DNA of 5,998 nucleotides from Candidatus Gastranaerophilales bacterium (lineage in GTDB: Bacteria; Cyanobacteriota; Vampirovibrionia; Gastranaerophilales; Gastranaerophilaceae). Under the pieces are notes generated by a model. It saw only the letters and a program-made list of their open reading frames with translations. It ran no database searches and was not told the DNA's origin. This document shows, piece after piece, positions 1-5,210 of the stretch; the stretch's first letter is position 1, and the number at the start of each line of letters is the position of its first letter. Both the position numbers and the translations under genes were made by a program. Location of the stretch: NCBI GenBank assembly GCA_905235825.1, contig CAJONH010000223.1, forward strand, positions 1 to 5,998, written 5' to 3'.

Positions 1-195
1 AAAATTGCTGAAATGGCGGAGGTGTTGAGCCTTCGACATGAATGCCGTTTAATGCGTGTAAGAGAAGACAGTGAGCACTTTGCCGGCAGGGTTGACACGG
101 CGAAATTCCGGACGGCTGAAAAGTCGGAAAGCGAACAGAAAAAGCCGACAAGTGCAGCACCGGAAGGCTTACTCTGTAAGCGAAAAGGAATTTAA
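1..195 (+). CDS. Unrecognised reading frame, open to the left edge (possible C-terminal fragment)
   Basis: The frame is open from base 1 to a TAA at 193-195. The first ATG inside it is at 13, but nothing like a ribosome binding site precedes it, so it may be the tail of a longer gene that starts outside the window. The 64 visible residues are very hydrophilic, rich in Arg, Lys and Glu, with no membrane segment and no family motif that I recognise. It ends in Cys-Lys-Arg-Lys-Gly-Ile. Base composition is about 50% G+C, unlike everything to the right, so the stretch either comes from a different source or is held GC-rich by RNA structure. The inverted repeats within it make a non-coding RNA or an element end a real alternative. 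I assign no function, and coding status is uncertain. Confidence 0.25.
   Translation, partial: KIAEMAEVLSLRHECRLMRVREDSEHFAGRVDTAKFRTAEKSESEQKKPTSAAPEGLLCKRKGI
106..181. repeat. Nested inverted repeats and adjacent hairpin in GC-rich island
   Basis: TTCCGG (106-111) is complementary to CCGGAA (160-165). Nested inside it, CGGCT (113-117) is complementary to AGCCG (143-147), with GTCGG (123-127)/CCGAC (145-149) as a competing inner pair. One base after the outer stem, GCTTAC (167-172) and GTAAGC (176-181) form a perfect 6-bp hairpin with a TCT loop. A perfect 8-bp palindrome, TGCCGGCA, lies just upstream at 81-88. Together these could fold as a compact two-hairpin RNA. The arms are short, so chance pairing in GC-rich DNA is possible. 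There is no T-run after the last hairpin, so it is not a standard intrinsic terminator. Confidence 0.35.
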
Positions 196-323
196 AGTTG
201 CGATTTTAAAGGAGTAAATTTTATAAGAGCAAGAGTAGTTTTATCAAAATAAAAATAATACATGTTACCTGTGGTGCTTAGTTTTTTAATCATATTCACT
301 TAACTTAAATTATTTTAAAATTG

Positions 324-542
324 CTATAACGTGAAAGTAACAAGTTCGCATATTTCAACCTCCAAGGCTTCAGCTATTTTAACAAGTGTTGAATATTTTG
401 GATCAATTTTTCCTGTTTCAATACGACTTATAGACCTGGTAGTTAGTCCTGTTTTTAATGAAACATCTGTTTGCGAAATGTTATTCTTATTTCTAAGATA
501 TTTAATTTTTGAACCTAATTTAAAAAAAATTTCTTTATCCAT
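324..542 (-). CDS. Small XRE-family (Cro/CI-type) helix-turn-helix transcriptional regulator
   Basis: This 72-residue protein is essentially one HTH_3 domain. Residues 8-66 carry the family pattern: an Arg-x-x-x-Asn first helix (KIKYLRNKNN), then the turn region Ile-Ser-Gln-Thr-Asp-Val-Ser, the recognition helix around Thr-Thr-Arg-Ser-Ile-Ser-Arg-Ile-Glu, and the usual 'P-(x)n-L-x-K-I-A-E-A-L-E-V' end. It has no extra dimerisation or peptidase domain, as in small plasmid, phage or restriction-control regulators. By family, it would bind DNA as a dimer and repress, often including its own promoter. The start at 542 gives a complete domain, though the ribosome site is only a weak AAAGA next to it. 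It is divergent from the polysaccharide/restriction gene string and separated from it by 88 bases containing a strong promoter, so control of that promoter is plausible but is inference. A restriction controller (C-protein-like) role is possible, although such proteins are typical of type II systems. Confidence 0.85.
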   Translation of the reverse strand: MDKEIFFKLGSKIKYLRNKNNISQTDVSLKTGLTTRSISRIETGKIDPKYSTLVKIAEALEVEICELVTFTL

Positions 543-559
543 TCTTTAATGCTAATATA

Positions 560-588
560 TTGACAAAAAAAATTCGATATAATAAAAT
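560..588 (+). promoter_or_regulatory. Sigma-70-type promoter, rightward
   Basis: A perfect -35 box TTGACA (560-565) is followed after exactly 17 bases by TAAAAT (583-588), one mismatch from the -10 consensus. Transcription would start near 595 and run into the ATP-grasp gene at 631. A second TATAAT-like hexamer at 578-583 is only 12 bases from the -35 box and is less suitable. The 8-bp palindrome AATATATT (554-561) overlaps the left edge of the -35 box, and the whole element lies in the 88-base gap facing the XRE regulator gene, so regulator binding here would be a simple arrangement (inference). It is the best promoter I see for the entire plus-strand gene string. Confidence 0.6.
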
Positions 589-630
589 ACAAACAAAGGA
601 CATAAAGTATAAAAATAGATTGTGTAATAC

Positions 631-1458
631 ATGATTTTATTAAAAAATTTTCTAAAAAAAGATGGAATTGGAGAACCGCCGTGGGAATATGACTTTTTGT
701 ATAATCTTCCTGAAAGCGAGTATCCAAAATATTTAGCCAAGATATTTAATTATAGAACAGGCGAAAAACTGCCGTTGCGTTTTGATTTTGGCAAAAAAGC
801 ATGGGTTATTGATAAAAACAAATGTAAAACGTTTAATCAAAAAATACAATGGCTAAAGCTGTATGACTCAACACCATTAAAACGTGACTGCACGGATAAA
901 ATAAAAGTTAGAGATTATGTCAAAGAAAAAATCGGGGAAGAATATTTAAAGCCTGTGTTGCAGATATGCGATAGTTTTGACGAAATAGATTTTGACAAAC
1001 TTCCAAATAGCTATGTAATTAAGTGCAATCACGGCTGCAAGTGGCAGTATATGATAAAAAACAAAAAAGAATTTTTAAATACAAAACCCATATTTGAACT
1101 TGCAAAAAGAAATATGATAGGCTGGTTGGAACAAGAATTTTGGGCTTGGAATGGATTTGAACTTCAATATAAAGGTATTGAGCCTAAAATTTTAATTGAA
1201 TCTTTATTGAGAGATGAAATTAATAAAAATTCTGAAGAAATACAGTTTTATTGCTTTAATGAAATACCTAAATTTATTGTAAGACTTCAGGATAGATATA
1301 TAAGTTTATATGATGAGAATTTAAACATAATTGATAATGTTTTAATTGAGAATGATATACAAATAAATAAACCTGTTGATGATTTATTAAATCAATCGTT
1401 AGTTTTATCAAAAGATTTGTCAGAAAATTTTAGTTTTGTACGAGGAATTAATGTGTAA
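631..1458 (+). CDS. TupA-like ATP-grasp protein (surface polysaccharide type), C-terminally truncated
   Basis: The 275-residue product matches the TupA-like ATP-grasp family, found in teichuronopeptide, capsule and other polysaccharide clusters, where members are thought to ligate an amino acid or similar group to a polymer. Recognisable landmarks are the 'KTFNQKIQWLKLYD' block (66-79), the 'KIGEEYLKPVL' block (100-110), 'DFDKLPNSYVIKCNHG' (120-135), which leads into the nucleotide-binding strand, and 'KPKILIESLL'-like residues 185-193. The family normally continues after a 'F-x-F-V-R' strand with V-D-F-Y...GK-x-Y-F-G-E-L-T, which carries late ATP-grasp acidic residues. Here, Phe-Val-Arg (residues 269-271) is followed only by Gly-Ile-Asn-Val and a stop. 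Roughly 30-45 residues are missing and are not present in another frame, so this is a break and not a frameshift, and the protein is probably inactive. ATG 631 is the first start after an in-frame stop (625-627). Its ribosome site is poor. A strong promoter lies just upstream. The last 8 bases overlap the next gene. Confidence 0.8.
   Translation: MILLKNFLKKDGIGEPPWEYDFLYNLPESEYPKYLAKIFNYRTGEKLPLRFDFGKKAWVIDKNKCKTFNQKIQWLKLYDSTPLKRDCTDKIKVRDYVKEKIGEEYLKPVLQICDSFDEIDFDKLPNSYVIKCNHGCKWQYMIKNKKEFLNTKPIFELAKRNMIGWLEQEFWAWNGFELQYKGIEPKILIESLLRDEINKNSEEIQFYCFNEIPKFIVRLQDRYISLYDENLNIIDNVLIENDIQINKPVDDLLNQSLVLSKDLSENFSFVRGINV
1442..1447 (+). promoter_or_regulatory. Ribosome binding site (GAGGAA) that sets the start at 1451
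   Basis: GAGGAA at 1442-1447 lies three bases before ATG 1451 (five after the GAGG core), inside the last codons of the truncated ATP-grasp gene. It supports ATG 1451 over the in-frame TTG at 1436, which lies upstream of this site and has none of its own. It sits exactly at the point where the ATP-grasp family similarity ends. Confidence 0.55.
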
Positions 1459-1975
1459 TATTCAAATAGAAACAATAAAATCTTTTATAGATATTTTATC
1501 TGCACTTTTAACACCAACAGTTGCAATTTGTACTGCTTGGTTTATCAGAGAGCAGAAAAATATTCAGTTCAAACAGCAGCAAACAGAATTATTAAAATTA
1601 CGCATTGAACATATTAGAAATGTCTTTGATACTTGGGGTAATTTTCATAAAAACATAAATTATATAAAAGATTATAAGGCTGAACTTTTTGTACCATATG
1701 GTAAAAATTATGAAGAAGTTATATATGAACTGGAAATTATTAGAGCTGACTTGTATAAATATAATCTTTCAACAAAATATCTTTTTACAGACGAAATATA
1801 CAAATTAGAATATGAAATTATAAAATCATTAAGCAATTTTATTCCTTCACGAGGTACTCCATTTAGTATATATCATATACCATTAAAGGAATATACACAA
1901 AACAGAGAAATGTTTAATGATTTGTATAAAAAATATGAAGAAATTATGGATAAAGAAAACAAATTATGCAAATAG
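1451..1975 (+). CDS. Membrane-anchored protein of unknown function, coupled to hsdS
   Basis: I do not recognise this 174-residue protein. Residues about 11-32 (Ser-Phe-Ile-Asp-Ile-Leu ... Cys-Thr-Ala-Trp-Phe-Ile) form a single hydrophobic helix, followed at once by Arg-Glu-Gln-Lys and a Gln/Lys/Glu-rich stretch. This predicts one N-terminal transmembrane anchor with the remainder in the cytoplasm by the positive-inside rule. Residues 35-60 have heptad-like Leu/Ile spacing suggestive of a short coiled coil, and the remaining ~110 residues look mostly helical with many Tyr, Lys and Glu. No catalytic motif is visible. I chose the ATG at 1451 because a GAGGAA site precedes it. Its 3' end overlaps hsdS by 10 bases, so the two are very probably translated together. 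The position in a restriction locus suggests an accessory or membrane-tethered effector role, but that is inference. A plain conserved hypothetical with an unrelated role cannot be excluded. Confidence 0.7.
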   Translation: MCNIQIETIKSFIDILSALLTPTVAICTAWFIREQKNIQFKQQQTELLKLRIEHIRNVFDTWGNFHKNINYIKDYKAELFVPYGKNYEEVIYELEIIRADLYKYNLSTKYLFTDEIYKLEYEIIKSLSNFIPSRGTPFSIYHIPLKEYTQNREMFNDLYKKYEEIMDKENKLCK

Positions 1976-3333
1976 AAAAAATCACGAAACAATATGAAAC
2001 TTATAAAGATTCTGGAATTGAGTGGATTGGTAAAATTCCTCACGAATGGGAAATACTGACATTAAAACGAGTATTTTCTAATCGTGACGGTGGTGCTTGG
2101 GGTGAAGAACCTCAAAATAATGAAAACGATAGAATTTGCATACGAATTGCTGATTTTGATTATCCAAAAATGACGATAAAACACGACATTGATTATACTG
2201 TAAGAAATTACACTTCTGATGTTATAAATAAACTAACATTACAAAGAAATGACATATTGATAGAAAAATCCGGAGGTGGGGAGCAAACTCCTGTCGGAAG
2301 AACAATTATATTTAACGAATCGTTTAATGCTTTATATGCAAATTTTATGGATAGATTAAGGGTTAGACAAAATATTTTACCAAAATTTATACAATATTTA
2401 TTAGTTTCATTTTATCAAAATGGTATAACATATCAGTACATAAAACAAACAACAGGAATACAGAATCTTGATTTGACAAATTTATTATCAAAAGAATATG
2501 TTGTTTTACCAAATTTAGAAGAACAACAATCAATAACTGATTATTTAGATAATAAATGTAGTAAAATTGATAATGTTATTGAAACAGAAAAATCGGTTAT
2601 TGAAAAGTTAAAAGAGTATAAGCAATCTATTATCACCGAAGCCGTAACAAAAGGTTTAGACAAATCCGTTCCGCTAAAAGATAGCAGTATAGAATGGATA
2701 GGCAAAATCCCTCAACATTGGGAAATTTGGAAATTGTCAAGATTATCAAAACAAATAATTGATGGAACGCATAGTACTCCGACATACACACAAGATGGTA
2801 TCCCATTTTTAAGAGTTACCGACATATCTGCATTACAAAATAGAAATGATGAAATTGATTTTGAAAATGTAATGCACATTCCAACAAATGAACATGAAGA
2901 ACTTATAAAAAGGTGTAAACCTGAAAAAGGGGACTTATTGGTATCAAAAAATGGCTCTATTGGTATTCCTAAAATTATAAATTGGGATAGCCCTTTTAGT
3001 ATTTTTGTAAGTTTATGTCTTATAAAAGTTTCATCAAAAGTTACTGTAGAATATTTGTATTATTACTTCAGAAGTACTCTAATATGGACTGAAATTGCTA
3101 TTGGTGGTAAAACTGGAACAATCACTAATTTACATTTAGATAAAATTAAGGAATTTAAAATTCCATTACCAAATATTGATGAACAAAAAAGTATAGTTGA
3201 ATATCTCGATAAAAAATGTTCTGAAATAGACAAAGCAATAGCAGATAAGGAACAGGTTATAGAAAAATTTACCGAATACAAAAAATCTCTTATTTATGAA
3301 TGTGTTACAGGTAAAAGAAAGGTTGTTGCATAA
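1966..3333 (+). CDS. hsdS: Type I restriction-modification specificity subunit S
   Basis: HsdS is the DNA-recognition subunit of the type I methyltransferase/endonuclease (M2S and R2M2S complexes). The 455-residue length is normal for a full subunit with two target recognition domains. Each half opens with the family signature: 'KDSGIEWIGKIPHEWEI' at residues 14-30 and 'KDSSIEWIGKIPQHWEI' at 238-254. TRD1 covers about 13-184 and TRD2 about 238-404. They differ strongly in sequence, so the target should be bipartite and asymmetric. Each ends in 'LPN-(L/I)-x-EQ-x-SI', followed by a long helical conserved region (about 185-230 and 405-450) with 'YLD-x-KCS-x-ID' and 'VIEK-x-x-EYK-x-S(I/L)I'. These helices form the spacer coiled coil that sets the gap between half-sites. 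The start at 1966 overlaps the upstream gene by 10 bases with only a weak ribosome site, suggesting reinitiation. The stop overlaps the next ATG (TAATG). No hsdM is adjacent upstream, which is atypical. The frame is intact, so the protein should be functional if an HsdM partner exists. Confidence 0.95.
   Translation: MQIEKITKQYETYKDSGIEWIGKIPHEWEILTLKRVFSNRDGGAWGEEPQNNENDRICIRIADFDYPKMTIKHDIDYTVRNYTSDVINKLTLQRNDILIEKSGGGEQTPVGRTIIFNESFNALYANFMDRLRVRQNILPKFIQYLLVSFYQNGITYQYIKQTTGIQNLDLTNLLSKEYVVLPNLEEQQSITDYLDNKCSKIDNVIETEKSVIEKLKEYKQSIITEAVTKGLDKSVPLKDSSIEWIGKIPQHWEIWKLSRLSKQIIDGTHSTPTYTQDGIPFLRVTDISALQNRNDEIDFENVMHIPTNEHEELIKRCKPEKGDLLVSKNGSIGIPKIINWDSPFSIFVSLCLIKVSSKVTVEYLYYYFRSTLIWTEIAIGGKTGTITNLHLDKIKEFKIPLPNIDEQKSIVEYLDKKCSEIDKAIADKEQVIEKFTEYKKSLIYECVTGKRKVVA
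2506..2655 (+). repeat. HsdS conserved helical region, copy 1
   Basis: This encodes residues 181-230 of HsdS, the first spacer helix, starting at Leu-Pro-Asn-Leu-Glu-Glu-Gln-Gln-Ser-Ile. At protein level it is a clear in-frame repeat of residues 401-450. The DNA has diverged at many third positions, so homologous exchange between the two copies would be inefficient but not excluded. It is the natural crossover region for swapping recognition domains. Confidence 0.75.
3166..3315 (+). repeat. HsdS conserved helical region, copy 2
   Basis: This encodes residues 401-450 of HsdS, the second spacer helix, starting at Leu-Pro-Asn-Ile-Asp-Glu-Gln-Lys-Ser-Ile. It is aligned without gaps to the copy at 2506-2655, sharing Tyr-Leu-Asp, Lys-Cys-Ser, Ile-Asp and Val-Ile-Glu-Lys positions. 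The pair gives the subunit the pseudo-twofold symmetry known for HsdS. Confidence 0.75.
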
Positions 3334-4334
3334 TGGATAATAACAATATTCAAGCAGGATTGGCAAACATTAATGCAAAAGCAGAATTAAATACTGAATT
3401 GAAAGCCGCTGATAATATACATACGCAAATTGGCGGTACAACAAACTATAATAATGATAATTCACAAATAATAAATCAAAATTATGAAGTTACAATATTG
3501 CAACACATAGATTGCAGTGATGCAATAATAAAAGCTTTATCGCACGGAAATGAAAATGCAAAAATGTTAAACGATGATTTGAAGATATTATTAGATAAAA
3601 ATGGAATTTCAAATGTATATATACAAGAAAAAATGAAAAATCCAGAACTTTTATATACTATTGCAAAAGCAAATGAAATAGCATATATAACCAACGATAT
3701 TGAGAGAAGAAAAATCCTTGCTGATTTAATATATAACAAATTCGTAACGGAAGATGATGAAAACTCAATAATATTATCGCAAGCAATAACTATTATGAAA
3801 AATTTAACAAAAAGCCATTTAAAAATTATTGCTTTTTTGTATTTATTTCAATCAAATTATGTGAAAAATAACACAAATTCTAAAAATTTTATAGAGTTTT
3901 ATAATAAGTACATAGCAAATCTTATTGATATTCCATTTAATAAATTACAGGAATTAGGAATAAATATTATAGGAAATGGTGTAGTTGTTTCTTTTACATT
4001 TGCTTGGGATATTACATCCTATTTGCCAAAGAGTTTTTATGATGAACTGACAGGTAAATTATATGATATTCCAATAGATATAAAATCTAAAATAGGACAT
4101 CTTGATAGTATTTGGAAAGAATTAGCAACATCATCTTCCAAACTTACTTCTGTTGGTAAATGTATAGGTAAAACATATTTACACGATATTTTAGGATTAG
4201 AGGTTATAGAGAATAACAATCAAAAAAATATAGAAGTTCCACAAAAAGAAGATATAGTAACAAAAAATGATTTGGGTGAAATCTTTGACAATACTAAAAT
4301 AACTACTTGGGAAGAAATAAAAGCAGAAGAATAA
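3333..4334 (+). CDS. LPO_1073/Vpar_1526-like uncharacterised protein embedded in the hsd operon
   Basis: The 333-residue protein has an Asn/Gln-rich, low-complexity N-terminus (residues 1-50), then a mainly helical body. Residues 102-175 (Lys-Asn-Pro-Glu-Leu-Leu-Tyr ... Arg-Arg-Lys-Ile-Leu-Ala-Asp-Leu ... Leu-Ser-Gln-Ala-Ile ... Leu-Thr-Lys-Ser-His-Leu-Lys-Ile-Ile-Ala-Phe-Leu-Tyr-Leu) and the late 'SSKLTSVGKCIGKTYL' block (268-283) resemble, from memory, the family named LPO_1073/Vpar_1526, which has no established function. Residues 162-173 are hydrophobic but too short and helix-like to be a sure membrane span. No nuclease, NTPase or methylase motif is visible. The start is set by TAATG overlap with the hsdS stop and an AAAGG about 10 bases upstream, so it is translationally coupled to HsdS. 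GC content is very low (about 15% in places, e.g. 3841-3900), lower than its neighbours, consistent with separate acquisition. A defence accessory role is inferred only from position. Confidence 0.75.
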   Translation: MDNNNIQAGLANINAKAELNTELKAADNIHTQIGGTTNYNNDNSQIINQNYEVTILQHIDCSDAIIKALSHGNENAKMLNDDLKILLDKNGISNVYIQEKMKNPELLYTIAKANEIAYITNDIERRKILADLIYNKFVTEDDENSIILSQAITIMKNLTKSHLKIIAFLYLFQSNYVKNNTNSKNFIEFYNKYIANLIDIPFNKLQELGINIIGNGVVVSFTFAWDITSYLPKSFYDELTGKLYDIPIDIKSKIGHLDSIWKELATSSSKLTSVGKCIGKTYLHDILGLEVIENNNQKNIEVPQKEDIVTKNDLGEIFDNTKITTWEEIKAEE

Positions 4335-4361
4335 CTAAGTGAAAAATAAAGGTTTAATAAA

Positions 4362-5207
4362 ATGCCACCAACAGAAAAAGATAAAAAAACATCTATAAAA
4401 TTATTTGAATCCTACAAAGTGAGAACTTTATGGGATAAAGAAAAAGAAGAATGGTTCTTTTCTGTCGTAGATATTGTCGCGATTTTGACAGAAAGCCCTG
4501 AGCCAAGAAAGTATTGGAGCGTCCTGAAAACACGTCTAAAAAAAGAAGGGAGTGAGTTGACTACAAATTGTAGTCAACTAAAAATGCAGTCTGCTGACGG
4601 TAAATTCTACAATACTGATGTTCTTGATACACAAGGTGTTTTAAGGCTTGTTCAATCAATCCCAAGCCAAAAGGCAGAACCTTTTAAACTTTGGCTGGCA
4701 CAAGTCGGTAAAGAACGTATAGATGAAATGCAAGACCCTGAAATCGCAATTAACCGTGCATTAAAATTTTATCTTAATAAAGGTTATTTAGAAAATTGGA
4801 TTAATCAAAGACTTAAAGCAATTGAAGTCAGAAAAGAGTTAACTGACGAATGGAAAAGAAGCGGAGTTAAGGATTCACAATACGTTTTTTTAACTGATAT
4901 TCTTACAAAAGAATGGGCAGGAATGAAAACAAAAGATTATAAAGAATTTAAAGGATTAAAAAAAGAAAATCTTAGAGATAATATGTCTAATATGGAATTA
5001 GTTTTAAATATGCTTGCCGAAGTTTCAACAACTGAAATTTCAAAACAGAAAAATCCTTTAACTATGAATGAAAATATTAATATTGCAAAGCAAGGCGGAA
5101 AAGTTGCAAAACAGGCAAGAGAAAATATTGAAAAACAAACAGGTAAAAGTATTGTAACAAAGCAAAATGCAAAAAAAATTAAACAGATAGAACAAAAAGA
5201 AGGTTAA
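4362..5207 (+). CDS. Bro-N domain protein, DinD/phage-antirepressor-like
   Basis: The 281-residue protein has an N-terminal Bro-N domain (about 14-121). It opens with 'FESYKVRTLWDKEKEEWFFSVVDIVAILT' spacing, continues through 'YWSVLKTRLKKEGSELTTNCSQLK' positions 51-74, and ends near 'DTQGVLRLVQSIPSQKAEPFKLWLAQVG'. This domain binds DNA in baculovirus BRO proteins and phage antirepressors. The C-terminal half (about 125-281) fits the DinD-like type often found beside restriction genes, including 'FKGLKKENLRDNMSNMELVLNMLAE' (196-220), an Asn-rich 'NPLTMNEN' segment and a Lys-rich helical tail with 'AKQGGKVAKQAR'. E. coli DinD is SOS-induced and inhibits RecA; whether this protein does so is unknown. 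ATG 4362 has AAAGG (4348-4352) nine bases upstream. The gap from the previous gene is 27 bases and only 3 bases separate it from hsdR. The gene carries an unusual perfect palindrome (4555-4579). A regulator of the restriction operon is the main alternative. Confidence 0.9.
   Translation: MPPTEKDKKTSIKLFESYKVRTLWDKEKEEWFFSVVDIVAILTESPEPRKYWSVLKTRLKKEGSELTTNCSQLKMQSADGKFYNTDVLDTQGVLRLVQSIPSQKAEPFKLWLAQVGKERIDEMQDPEIAINRALKFYLNKGYLENWINQRLKAIEVRKELTDEWKRSGVKDSQYVFLTDILTKEWAGMKTKDYKEFKGLKKENLRDNMSNMELVLNMLAEVSTTEISKQKNPLTMNENINIAKQGGKVAKQARENIEKQTGKSIVTKQNAKKIKQIEQKEG
4555..4579. repeat. Perfect palindrome (12-nt arms, 1-nt centre) inside the Bro-N gene
   Basis: AGTTGACTACAA (4555-4566) is followed by one A and then TTGTAGTCAACT (4568-4579), an exact reverse complement. 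In the reading frame it encodes Leu-Thr-Thr-Asn-Cys-Ser-Gln with codons TTG-ACT-ACA-AAT-TGT-AGT-CAA, so the codons mirror each other in complementary pairs. It could be a dimer-protein operator or an mRNA hairpin of about 10-11 bp with a 3-5-base loop. It could also be a by-product of a conserved peptide motif. Confidence 0.9.
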
Positions 5208-5210
5208 TAA

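Noticed and set aside
120..150. Slight resemblance of GAAAGCGAACAGAAAAAGCCG to a conserved RNase P RNA segment
   Set aside because: The other conserved RNase P RNA blocks are not found around it, so the likeness is most likely chance.
209..250. AAGGAG at 209-214 followed by a short frame starting ATA at 223
   Set aside because: A good Shine-Dalgarno-like sequence, but there is no valid start codon at the right distance and the frame closes after nine codons. At most it is a relic.
265..290. Possible terminator: T-run at 281-286 after a small ACC-TGT-GGT hairpin
   Set aside because: The stem is only three base pairs and is separated from the T-run. Too weak to call.
262..303. 13-codon hydrophobic ORF starting at ATG 262 in the 196-323 gap
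   Set aside because: No ribosome binding site, no homologue that I recognise, and AT-rich sequence makes such short ORFs common.
1966..3333. Phase-variable (invertible) hsdS system
   Set aside because: There is only one hsdS in the window, with no inverted partial copy, recombinase gene or matching inverted repeats.
3063..3366. Minus-strand reading frames opposite hsdS and the following genes, also those at 3482-3739, 4037-4219 and 5475-5771
   Set aside because: They are shadows of strongly supported plus-strand genes, lack ribosome sites and show no recognisable domains.
4285..4313. TTGACA at 4285-4290 as a possible internal promoter before the Bro-N gene
   Set aside because: No acceptable -10 hexamer lies 16-19 bases downstream. 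The nearby TAAAAT (4295-4300) is only four bases away. Probably coding coincidence.
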